64,000 nucleotides of DNA from Paraphysomonas bandaiensis (taxonomy: Eukaryota > Chrysophyceae). The stretch lies in contig CBFFRP010000092.1 of assembly GCA_965644295.1 (NCBI GenBank), positions 1 to 64,000 on the forward strand. Reading direction: 5' to 3'. Positions 32,837 through 42,569 of the stretch are shown here, piece after piece. Position 1 is the stretch's first letter; every line of letters begins with the position of its first letter. The notes beneath the pieces were generated by a model, which saw only the letters and a program-made list of their open reading frames with translations, made no database searches and was not told where the DNA came from. The position numbers were made by a program, and so were the translations under genes.

Positions 32837-35791
32837 ATGATACACACCCTTCTTCTCATTCATTTCTTTCTTTTATCATATGCTACTTATCTAACCCCCA
32901 ATACATTCACCGTAACTCATCTCCCAGAGCCTGGTTATATTGCTAGTATAGGTAATGCATTCATTGGCTATGATATGGGCTGTCCCTCGACTGATGAATC
33001 AAGTTCATCTGGTTATTTATTTACAGCTGGAACATACTCAGGAAATGGTACCACAACACCTTCACATAGAGCATTAATACCTCATAGACAAGCTGTATAT
33101 GTACATAACATTTCCAATGGAGGTATCCTATTGGCTAACATGACTTGGACGGCTATGTTAGATATACAGAGAGCTATATATGAAAACACTACTACTGTAG
33201 AAGATAATGGTGTTGTTTGTGTTATATCATTATCATGGATTGCTCATAGAATGTATAAAAATGCATCTGTTCTCCATATTAGTACTAATGGATCAGATGA
33301 TGGTTGTGTGTTTTATTTAGCATCATGCAATGGTGATAACTCGTCCGATGTAGACTTGGTTTTGTCCAAGAGTGAAGTAATGGATGGAGAAAATCTATCT
33401 GCTTCGGTATATCAAACTCTTCTTCCAGAAATTCCTGGTGGAAGTCTTGCTAATGTCACGCTTATTGGTAGCGTTTTCCCGACATCTTTTTCAGCCGGTT
33501 TTGAGTATACCTCGATACTGCAGGTGTCGTCATCTGTGTGGGGATATCAAGATGAGACGGACTTAGACTATGCGATGTATCAATATATGTCATACTGGGC
33601 AGACATTACGTGGGACTCGTTGTTGGAGTCTCATATATCGGCGTGGCAGGACATTTGGCGATCAGGAATTGAAATACAGGGAAATGATACCATTGCGGCT
33701 GCGGTTAATGCATCACTATATGCCATTCTATCTTCGGTGGATGCCGCGAGTACTTGGAGTGTGTCACCTGGAGGACTTCCAAAGAACTCTTACAATGGGC
33801 ATGTGTTTTGGGACTGTGAGACTTGGATGCTTCCAGCAATTGTGCCTTTCCACCCGAACATTGCAGAAAGTTTTGTCAAGTATCGAACACTGCGATCAGA
33901 AGCTGCCATGCATCGCGCACTAGAAAGAGGATATCAGGGTATGATGATGCCGTGGGAGTCCGCCTACACTGGCATTGATGTGACGCCTGATGGTAATATA
34001 GAGGGCGACTACGAAATACATGTCACAGCTGATATCCCTCTTTCCATGCGACTGGTTTATTACTGGACACAGAATGAGGCCTGGATTACCAATGATGAAG
34101 TGTGGAGTGTTATCGTAAACTGCTCTGAATATTTCGTTTCTCGAGTAACCTGTCTTTCTCCAACATCGGAAGGCGATGATTGTGACCTCTTCTCGTTGAT
34201 GCTGGTTCAACCCCCTGACGAGCGAGCGGGAATTGTTAACTCTTCCGTTTACACCAATGCCGCTGCAGCTGATCTTTTGTCCTGGGTTGGAGAAGACATG
34301 TCGTACTTGCTACCACAACATGATGGGGAACGGTACACTTCGGTAGCAGACCAAATGTATATTCCCGTGTCAAACAATCTCTACAGCGGTCCTGTACATC
34401 CTGAGTACGAAGGTTATGCGGGTGATCCTATTAATCAGGCCGATGCTGTTCTTCTTCAGTTCCCTCTACTTTTTGCAATGCCAGACCAATTGGCTTACAA
34501 TGATCTACGCTACTATGAAAATAAAACATCTGTACCCGGCGTAACGCGCGGATTTTACACTGGAGATTCCTCGTATTCAATCGCCTACCTCGCTTTGCTG
34601 AGAAAGGGGTTCACTAACACCTCCGGGGAAGACTTAAGGGTCATGGCAGACGATCAGTTTCAACAGGCATTTCTGCATATTGACATGAAATCATTTTTTG
34701 TCTGGCGCGAGAAAGTAGATGGTGGACATGTCAATTTTATCACTGGAGCAGGTGGATTTCTTCAAAACGTGATATACGGCTATGCAGGCCTTGAGGCTAA
34801 TGAGGACGGACTTTATCTCGATTATCCCATTCTACCTCCTGGGTCAGTAGAGATGGTAACTATGAGGGGACTGCGGTATGCAGGAGCCCTTATTGACTAC
34901 AGTTACGATGCAGGAGAAATGCTGTTGTCCATCGCAAATGGGCAACTTGATATATATGGATGCATGGACGGTGATTCCAGGCTGTCATGTACATTTTCTT
35001 TTATTGCAACGATATCATCCATGGACGGGGAGAGCTCAGTGACACTACCACTACAGTATATTCTTGTTACTGCACACTCGAAAAATGGGCATAGTAGTGA
35101 TGACGACATTGAAACTGTATCTTACCTTCCGTTATTTCTCTCATCTGCGGGGTGTATTTCCCTTGTTTTATGCACTATTTGCTTCCTGTTTCGGCCACCA
35201 TCACCTGCAACCTCATGGGGACTACTGTACACACCTCTTGCATTCATATGTAGATGTTGTATTGCCCTCATTGCTGCTGTGCTTCTGACGGGAGATAGCT
35301 ATGGCACACGAACATGTGGGGCACTTCTCTCAGTGCTGTTGTCTTTGGAGTGGTTATTGTCAATTGGTTTTGTTATTCACTCTTTAAGAGAGCTACTACG
35401 GAATGGAGGAAGCTCCCCAGACAAAGTGTGCGATATTTATGGTATCTGTTTGTGCATTATATGTGTTTTCTTTGATTCTCTGATTTCTCTTACCCTTGCG
35501 TTGCATTGGAAAACAAAACATGTAAGTCAGGTTTCGAAATCAGATGATCGCTCAGGCCTTGTCAGCAAGCGGTTGGATCGTCATCCACTACATGGCTTGT
35601 TGTATACTGTGCGCCTTCTTGTTCTTGTATGCACTGTTGTTACTGTTAGTGTTTATGCAACATATTCGCTCCGGTGGAGTACGCTGTTTGTAGTATGCGT
35701 ATGTTTTTGTCTGGTTGATTCGTTATTGCTGAGCGCACGGTTCATCTGGGGAGATTTAGTGCTGTCGCGGTGCATTTCTTCTACCAAGTGA
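32837..35791 (+). CDS. GH65-type alpha-glucosidase fused to a multi-TM domain
   Basis: An intronless frame of 984 residues from the ATG at 32837. It has a signal peptide (MIHTLLLIHFFLLSYATYL), many N-glycosylation sequons, and a GH65 catalytic region similar to protein-glucosylgalactosylhydroxylysine glucosidase. Key blocks are YNGHVFWDCETWMLPAIVPF, MPWESAYTGIDVTPDG with the candidate acid Glu374, DPINQADAVLLQFPLLFAM and HVNFITGAGGFLQNVIYGYA. From about residue 756 to the end there are six hydrophobic segments (for example LPLFLSSAGCISLVLCTICF), so the enzyme is tied to a membrane. Mammalian PGGHG is cytosolic and has no such tail. The substrate is unknown; an alpha-linked glucose on a glycoprotein or disaccharide is likely. 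Confidence 0.88.
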   Translation: MIHTLLLIHFFLLSYATYLTPNTFTVTHLPEPGYIASIGNAFIGYDMGCPSTDESSSSGYLFTAGTYSGNGTTTPSHRALIPHRQAVYVHNISNGGILLANMTWTAMLDIQRAIYENTTTVEDNGVVCVISLSWIAHRMYKNASVLHISTNGSDDGCVFYLASCNGDNSSDVDLVLSKSEVMDGENLSASVYQTLLPEIPGGSLANVTLIGSVFPTSFSAGFEYTSILQVSSSVWGYQDETDLDYAMYQYMSYWADITWDSLLESHISAWQDIWRSGIEIQGNDTIAAAVNASLYAILSSVDAASTWSVSPGGLPKNSYNGHVFWDCETWMLPAIVPFHPNIAESFVKYRTLRSEAAMHRALERGYQGMMMPWESAYTGIDVTPDGNIEGDYEIHVTADIPLSMRLVYYWTQNEAWITNDEVWSVIVNCSEYFVSRVTCLSPTSEGDDCDLFSLMLVQPPDERAGIVNSSVYTNAAAADLLSWVGEDMSYLLPQHDGERYTSVADQMYIPVSNNLYSGPVHPEYEGYAGDPINQADAVLLQFPLLFAMPDQLAYNDLRYYENKTSVPGVTRGFYTGDSSYSIAYLALLRKGFTNTSGEDLRVMADDQFQQAFLHIDMKSFFVWREKVDGGHVNFITGAGGFLQNVIYGYAGLEANEDGLYLDYPILPPGSVEMVTMRGLRYAGALIDYSYDAGEMLLSIANGQLDIYGCMDGDSRLSCTFSFIATISSMDGESSVTLPLQYILVTAHSKNGHSSDDDIETVSYLPLFLSSAGCISLVLCTICFLFRPPSPATSWGLLYTPLAFICRCCIALIAAVLLTGDSYGTRTCGALLSVLLSLEWLLSIGFVIHSLRELLRNGGSSPDKVCDIYGICLCIICVFFDSLISLTLALHWKTKHVSQVSKSDDRSGLVSKRLDRHPLHGLLYTVRLLVLVCTVVTVSVYATYSLRWSTLFVVCVCFCLVDSLLLSARFIWGDLVLSRCISSTK

Positions 35792-36010
35792 ATGCTGGCT
35801 GTGTTTATAATATATTACATAGAATACAAATTGATGATGTGACTGTTCAAGGCATATCTTAATCATTTCGTGTTCTGAGAAACGCATTTCTTAGTCACGT
35901 AGTATGTTGTATCATATATTTTGATGTTGAGTATTTAGGGTTGTGTAAAGAGTTTGTATTTAGTCCACAAATAAATTTTATTGCATAACTCAAATTTGAA
36001 GAGTTCATTT
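35792..36010. other. 3' region of the GH65 gene
   Basis: Short AT-rich 3' flank up to the target duplication CATTT of the next element. No gene. Confidence 0.5.
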
Positions 36011-36294
36011 TGCCCCATACTGACAGCGTAACTAATCACTGCGTGCGCCCCCCTAGTGGGTGCTGCTGAGTGCTGCGATTGCTCGCCTCTACCTATGTAC
36101 ACATTGCTCAGTTCAGCGGTTCCCCACTCGGGGTCTCACTATATATTCAGCGCTGAATACCATGTGATAATGATGTAGCTAGTTGGGTTCAGTAGGTAGC
36201 TAGCAAATAACATATGGGACTTAAATCAAGTATTAGTTAGGTACCCACCCGGCCCCCACCCGGCTCTACCTAAGTACGCGCTCAGAATGGGGCA
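36011..36294. mobile_element. 284-bp TG..CA element, second copy
   Basis: It begins TGCCCCAT and ends ATGGGGCA, with CATTT flanking both sides (36006-36010, 36295-36299). Internally it is the reverse complement of the copy at 10423-10678. Shared blocks are tagctagttgggttcagtag here, matched by ctacctactgaacccaacta there. It is a probable solo LTR or a miniature element. Different target duplications at the two copies show independent insertion. Confidence 0.82.
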
Positions 36295-36761
36295 CATTTT
36301 GCAGTGATAAGTTCGAAATATATGCCGTACTTATTTGTTAGTGTGAGCAACGTTTGCTATGAAAGGTCAGACGTATAGACACGTTATTTCGTGCTTAACA
36401 TATTATATATATGTTCGTTGAAATATTATGAATGATACAGATAAACACTTTTGTACTGGTAGTTTTAAATTGCTCAAGTTATTAGTAAGTCATGTCGCAG
36501 TAATAGAGTTCAAGTTCTATTCTACAAGTCAAAATTAATTTCGTAAGACTAGGCAACTAGTAGTAGTGAATGTTTTTACTAGGAACAGACGTATGAGAGT
36601 CAGTGCATATTTCCTATCAATTTAACGCTACGAAAGCTGCTTCTGCTTCACCGTATGCACCAAGGTGCAACCACTCTCGCTCTATCACTCAAAGCAAACG
36701 CAGTGAGCAAGCAGAATATTGATATCTGCCCGACATCTGCTGACTTCAGGATTAGTCGTTA
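36295..36761. other. Spacer
   Basis: AT-rich spacer. A block near 36630-36690 (accaaggtgcaaccactctc) resembles 8800-8825 (accaaggtgcgaccacttcc), the flank of another repeat. No gene. Confidence 0.4.
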
Positions 36762-36868
36762 AGGTGAACAGCCGGGATGCTTGACGTCAGCAGGCAGCCC
36801 AATACCCCAGATTTCCTTGAGGTGGACCCATATTCGGATGCCTGTTTATTCGTAAAGGCCCAAAGACG

Positions 36869-37958
36869 CAGGGCCTGGTAACCATTAATAGTAATGCCAT
36901 TATAATTGCCGGTGCACATCATACACCCCCCGCATACGATGCTCTCACTCCCACAATAACAACACATGAGATTAGTGCAAGTTCATGTGCCTTTATGCAT
37001 AATATCTCATAACCTCTATTAGCCTTAACAAGAGGGAAGAGAGAGCATTCATATCCATCAGATGAGAATCACAGAGATAAGCACACAGCCAGAGGAAGGA
37101 GGGACAAGACTCCTCTCTGAACCCTCGGGGAGTAGTTTATTCGATCTGGAGAGGGGCCAAAAAGAAGCATATTCAGACTGCTTCGACCGCCTCTGTTCAC
37201 ACCAGCACAGAGCAGTGCACACACACAGCTGATATGACTGAGAATGAGATCTGTCATCAGATATCTGTCTATTCATGTATTTGTATTTTTTTTGGTGTGA
37301 GTTTGATGTCATCGGAGGTGTTATGTCGAGGTAACGGCTTTGTGTAGAATTTGACTACGCCTTATAATAAACGTTGAATACAGACGTAATATCATTCCTA
37401 TTTCAAGAGCCATTGTGGCAACCGCGTACGAAAGAACTGTGGTGGGGTGGATGGAGGTTGGTGTACCCGACAGAAATAACGAGGACGAGAGTGAAGGAAC
37501 TGAGTTTGCACAGCGTGTTCTGGACAGCGCCGAGGTCACCAAGAGAGCTCGACTTGGTACCTATGAGTCCAACTACCGCTGCTTGCTTCATATTGAAGCA
37601 CAATCTAATGTTGTTAAGAGGCTCTTTAGTCGTGCAAAGTTGATTATGACACCTGAGCGTAGAAACATGAATCCATATCGTCTAGAATCGTTGTTATTCC
37701 TACGAGCCAATTACATGTTGTGAGATGTTTAAACCCTCCATGAAGCCCTCCAAGAAGATCCTGATGTGTCAGTAGAGAGCGAGAAGTAGTTAAAATTTGT
37801 AGTCTGCTATTTAACACAGACAGCACTATCTATTATATGAGTGGTGCTATCTACTTTAAGTTAGTAGGTATTAATGGCCATTATAATTGCCGGGACATTT
37901 TTCATTAATGCCATTATAATTGCCGGGAACTGGACTACCATTAATGGTTTCCAGGCTG
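36869..37958 (+). mobile_element. Non-autonomous hAT element with 8-bp target duplication
   Basis: The left end is CAGGGCCTGGTAACCATTAA and the right end, read inward, is CAGCCTGGAAACCATTAATG, an imperfect terminal inverted repeat. Flanking 8-mers are CAAAGACG (36861-36868) and CAAAGACA (37959-37966), a near-perfect 8-bp target duplication as expected for hAT. The subterminal word ccattataattgccggg occurs several times. Inside is only the C-terminal piece of a transposase (37415-37723). Length is 1,090 bp, far too short for an autonomous hAT. Confidence 0.85.
37415..37723 (+). pseudogene. hAT transposase C-terminal remnant
   Basis: An open frame of about 100 codons that reads VLDSAEVTKRARLGTYESNY, then NVVKRLFSRAKLIMTPERRN and PYRLESLLFLRANYML before a TGA. 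This is the dimerisation end of hAT transposases (family pattern: SN-V-ERLFSRAK..M...R..M.P...E.LLFL). The catalytic region and DNA-binding domain are absent. Near-identical broken relatives lie at 2270-2455 and 2697-3610 in the opposite direction. Confidence 0.8.
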
Positions 37959-38065
37959 CAAAGACACTAATCTGCAAAATACACAAGTTACACTAATTAG
38001 TGTCCCTTGTACCACACAAGAATTTGGCTATGAGTGGGCAGTAGGCAGAACAATATCTGCAGACT

Positions 38066-38619
38066 ATATATGTACTTATCACCCAGAGCACTTTCGCAGA
38101 TGGTGTGGTTATGAATTGCAGATGAATCCAAAAAGTAAACCATCGTTATAGCTTCACTATACACTTCTATTTCATGCAACATCCATATCAAAGTCATGCC
38201 GAAAAGGATAAATCCATTATTAATTAGCAAGCTTTTGGTATGTATTAGTTACTATCATATATCATTGCTATATATTGTGATTAGCTTAACAGTACTAATC
38301 CGGTCAATACGTATGGTTTAGTATTAATATGAATCCTATATTTAGCATTGCTCCCTAGTCCAGCTTTTTAAATCGGCCGAACAGTAAACATTGCAATAAC
38401 ACAATAAAGATATAGTTCCCTAACCCTGATTTGTGTATTATATCCCTGAATATGCAATTTGCCCCCAAGATTTCGATGAAAAAATACTTCATCATAAAAA
38501 ATGTTATTTTATTGAAAGCTATAACTTGATTCTTGCGCAACATCATATCGAGTATAATGCTGCAAGTGGAAACTAGCAGTAACGGAATGTCTGCATGCGC
38601 AGATCACACCACAAGGTAT
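38066..38619. other. Spacer before RPL7
   Basis: AT-rich, with no supported gene. Two minus-strand open frames of 77 and 63 codons (around 38000-38230 and 38355-38546) have no recognisable features. Confidence 0.4.
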
Positions 38620-39589
38620 CTACAATATTTTCTTCAAGAACTCTTCCATACCATCGCCATCTAAAAAACCTCCTTTCTCTTCCACTTTGTCATTCATGGA
38701 GAGTATCTTCTTCTCAAAGTGTCCAACAGGTGACGATAATCTGAACGTGCAGAGTAAGCTGAGAGCGCTCTCAAAGTTACTAGTAACATTATATATTTCG
38801 TGCACCATATCATTGATGCAGAGAATATTCTTGTCTCCTAGAGCCTTTTCAACTGTCAAGTTGTCAGATAGGATAGTACGCGCGCCACCAAACTCGGTAT
38901 AAGCTCTTCTGTGCATTAGCTCCGAGACGGAATGACGTGTAATATACCCGTAAGCCACGTACGCATCAAGAGGCTTCAATTTTGCTATTTTGAAGAGACT
39001 TTAAAACACCAATGAAAAATATGTAAAATATTACCTATATTTTCAGGGTTTAAGTTTATGAAGATACCATCATATTTTCTAATCAAACCCAAAGCACGAA
39101 GCTCAGCCTTGATCTCGGGAGAAGCGTGTCTCCCGGCATGGATCCTTACCGCAAACCCAACAGTACTCTTCAACGATGAGGGTGGAATAGCCACAGTTGT
39201 TCGTCTTTCAGTAGCTTTCTTACGACGAGTCATCTTATTCTTGGATCCTTCACGCTATTAACAACATATCATTACATATATGCATTAATATAACATCTAT
39301 TTACACATATACACACATAACACACACATACATTTAGATATACATATACTTACAATACGAAATTCTCGTACAAACTGTTCAGGTCGTTTAATTGTTACAT
39401 TTTCACCACGAACAACACGTCTACGCTATAAAAAAACATAATATTAAAAAGTATTTGTATGATAATACTATAAAATACTTTGACTTGTTTCTGTACTGTC
39501 TCAGCACGTCTATAAGCAAGTTCTTCTAAGGTACGCCTGCGTTTTAAAAGTGTTTCAGGGATAAGTGGTGGTTGAGATGGATCATGCAT
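38620..39589 (-). CDS. RPL7: 60S ribosomal protein L7 (uL30)
   Basis: Four exons on the minus strand (39485-39589, 39354-39425, 39035-39254, 38620-38984) with introns of 59, 99 and 50 nt give 253 residues. The basic N-terminus (LLKRRRTLEELAYRRAETVQ) is followed by VTIKRPEQFVREFRI. The L30 fold follows, with VGFAVRIHAGRHASPEIKAE, GIFINLNPENIAKLKPLDAY and VAYGYITRHSVSELMHRRAY. It ends in FRLSSPVGHFEKKI and a short acidic/basic tail. It is a structural component of the large cytosolic ribosomal subunit. In the last intron the AG at 38985, and not a nearer AG, restores IAKLKPLDAYVAYG, so I chose it. Four exons for a ribosomal gene is high for this window. Confidence 0.93.
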
Positions 39590-39812
39590 GATTAAATTAT
39601 TAATTGAGATATATATATATGAGTATTTAATAATCTTTGATTGGGTTATGTATATATATATGTATGTATAGGTATGTGTGGGTTGATTCACTTCTATTCC
39701 ATTCATTAGTCGCTCAGTGGTTGGTGGAGGAGCTGATGGTTGTACCAATCATAGAGAGCCATACATACACCAACCACTATAAAATTACTGTACGTATGTA
39801 TGTGTACTGCTA
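39590..39812. other. RPL7 5' flank up to the transposon
   Basis: 5' region of RPL7, with short TATG/TATA-rich text at 39645-39680. The pogo-like element starts 224 bp upstream of the RPL7 start, after the TA at 39811-39812. Confidence 0.5.
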
Positions 39813-40036
39813 GGAAGGCAGGTACCTATAATGGCCGGTTTACTTTTTTTTTTTTTCGGAATTGGCCGATTTTTATGTGTTGAATCACATCAGAACAACC
39901 TTAAATCTTACTATAAACCATCCTCACATACTTACACAAGAACTAAACTATATATAGTTATATCAGGTAGTGTAAACAGAAATCACTGCTCATGATGACG
40001 TTGTCTGATCTGATTTTCATGCAGAATTGATCGAAT

Positions 40037-42569
40037 ATGATGCGAGGACGTCCACAGCGACCCCGAATCACTCATACTCATACTGACAGTCGTATGGACG
40101 AAGTCACATTGCCCCCATTGGGAAAAAGAAATGTTTTGGTTGAGGTTAAGCATGCCAAGCAGTATGGTGTGCTTCCAGGAAATGTACCTCACAAGCGAGA
40201 GGTTAATTTGGTGTTAGAGTCTTTGCCGGATCTGCCGGAAGAGACGAGCAGCTTCCCCAGTATGAAGACTGAAAGGTCGATTCTCAACACAATCGCTAAT
40301 ATCCCTGAGGTAGACGTCAAACGGGGCTACAAAGTATATACCGTTGAGGAGCGTAGGGCAGGACTTATTGCCAGGGTAATAGATGGCAAGAGCGCTGAAT
40401 ATGTTCTCACGGAGTACGGTGTCTCTATCCGCACCCAGGGGCGGGACATGAACGCCATCAGGGAGTTGTATGGACTCACCACGAAGGAGTTCAATGTGTT
40501 TCGGAACGATTCAACGAACCATTCTGTGTTGCGGGAGGCCATCATGGAGCTGGATTACTCCCTGTCTGGTCCTAAAGCTTTGCTCTACTCCATTGCGGAT
40601 CGGGATGTAATGGCTACGAAGATGGACCTTCAAGATAAAGCTGGATATGGGTATGTACATGAAAGTGTATGATGTGTATGATGGCATACAGTGTACGATT
40701 TGTAATTGTTTGTGCAGATATAGCAATGCCCAGATGCAAGCCCTAGCCAGGGAATATTGCCGCGCCCATGCCAGTGCTATACGCACTGCCAATGGAGGCG
40801 AGGACACCCCGGAGTCGGTACGCCTTGATCATGCAAAATGCAGTAAAACCTTTATTCGAGACAACTTTCTCAAGTCGTGCACTTTTGACCTTGGTGAAAA
40901 TTGTTTGCCCGCTTTGACGAAGAAATCTGACCTTTCCTACAAGCGGGCAGCAGCGGCCTGCCCGACACGGGCGAGTACTATGGCCCGTAAGTTCATACAG
41001 CATCTCAGGGAGTGTATAGAGAAAGGGATCTTCCCGTCTTATGGGCCAGACCTGGAGGATATCGAGAACTGGGACGAAATTGGCTTTGACCCTTGGGGGC
41101 ACGCCTTCCCTACCTTCAAACTCTTCCAGGAGCGGAGGGAAAGGCGATTCTCTGCAAGACACGGTGAGCATACATCCTTCTGGGTAACACTTCTGTATGG
41201 TATTCGCCCGGATGGGTCGACAACAAGACCCATCATCATTCACCAGGGTGGTGATGGCGAGGCGATGAGGGGACATTTGCACCTCAACCTCGACCCCACG
41301 TTTCATGTGGATTCTACTCCGTCGGGATATGCTGACCGGAATACCTTTCGAATAGCTGTATCGGAGATGTCAGCGTCAGGCAGGGCTAAGTGGGTCTACA
41401 TTGATGGACATAGCTCACACTTTGACCCCAACTCTATCCGGCACGCTATTTCTCATAAAGTGTATATCAATTTCCTCTGTGCTAACAACTCTGTTAATGA
41501 CGCCCCCATCGATAACGGGCCCAATGCCAAGCTTAAAGCTGCCTATCGGAGGTGCTTTTCCTGGTGGAAGCACAGAAACCCAGGAGAGCCTATGATTGTT
41601 TTTCACTTCAACGAAATAATCAATCAGGCATGGAATGAGTTTACCTCTGACCCCACGCTACCTGGTTGCATCAAGCATGCCTTTGCTAAGACGTTGACTT
41701 GGCCTTTAGTTGATCCCTTGGAGGGAGAGGAGGTGGCCGAGGTTCATAGAGACAAGGTGACATCTAATAGTATTATCTCTGGTGTGTATGATGTGGATGA
41801 ACGGGACATGGACCGTAAGGCATCGGTGCTTTCGGCACCCAGACCAGTCGCTCTCATGGAGCCCAGCGAGGAGAACCCAAATATGAAGCGGGTTCGTTAC
41901 CAGGAGGTCAAGCCTGGGGATATTAACTATTGCGTGCTTATTAGTAGTATTTCGGCACAGTTCTTCCAGTCTAGTTTTCTCGCTCCGGCACGTGAACAGG
42001 CCCAAGCGAGGGCAGAGGAGGCCCGATACAAGAAAGCCTCAATTCCCCGCGGTGCGTTAAGTGTATTGGACGTTGCCCTAGAGAATGAGGTGAGGGGTCA
42101 GGATGCAGAAAGGGAGGGGGGAGGGGTGGACGAGAGGGGTGGTATGCCCAACACCACTACGGGGCACTGTGCAGTGCTGTCAACGGCCGAGCGTATTGAG
42201 GCCTACATGGCTCGGAGGGAGGAAGAGCGACAGGCTAAAGAGCGCCGTAAGGACGAAAAGGAGCGCCGCCAGATGGAAGAATATCACCGACATGTTGAGA
42301 CCGTGGATGCCCTTCTACTCCGTGTGCGCGACCAGCAATATGACTGGCGCACGGCCAATAATGATGCTCTGAGGGCAGCACTAAATGTCCTTCCTAAGGC
42401 AACGACTCCTATTGATCCTGAGCTAAAGGTTGGCACGAAGGCCTACCTCATAGCCAAGCTCGAAGGTCCGATGTCTGACAAGTTGAGACAGCTGCACGGG
42501 GGAGTGGAGAGGGAGAGAGAGGAGGTTTATGTATCGGAATCAGACCGAGAGCCTATCGATGCGGCGTAG
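40037..42569 (+). CDS. Pogo/Tigger-like DDE transposase
   Basis: Two exons (40037-40650, 40718-42569) with a 67-nt intron encode 821 residues. The catalytic core reads NWDEIGFDPWG (Asp324), WVYIDGHSSHFDPNSIRHAI (Asp434) and DAPIDNGPNAKLKAAYRRCF (Asp470), giving a D-D-D set with 35 residues between the last two, typical of pogo/Tigger/Jerky DDE_1 enzymes. The N-terminal 200 residues include a likely DNA-binding part (RAGLIARVIDGKSAEYVLTE) that I cannot assign to a known helix-turn-helix with certainty. The C-terminal third has a long charged helix (EEERQAKERRKDEKERRQME). The frame is open and the intron clean, so the gene may be active. Confidence 0.88.

Larger units (their letters stand above)
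36762..38065. repeat. Dispersed repeat split by a hAT insertion
   Basis: The left part, 36762-36868, and the right part, 37959-38065, together match the uninterrupted copy at 27238-27480: gatgcttgacgtcagcaggc on the left, cttgtaccacacaagaattt on the right. The hAT element at 36869-37958 sits exactly at the break. Confidence 0.75.
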
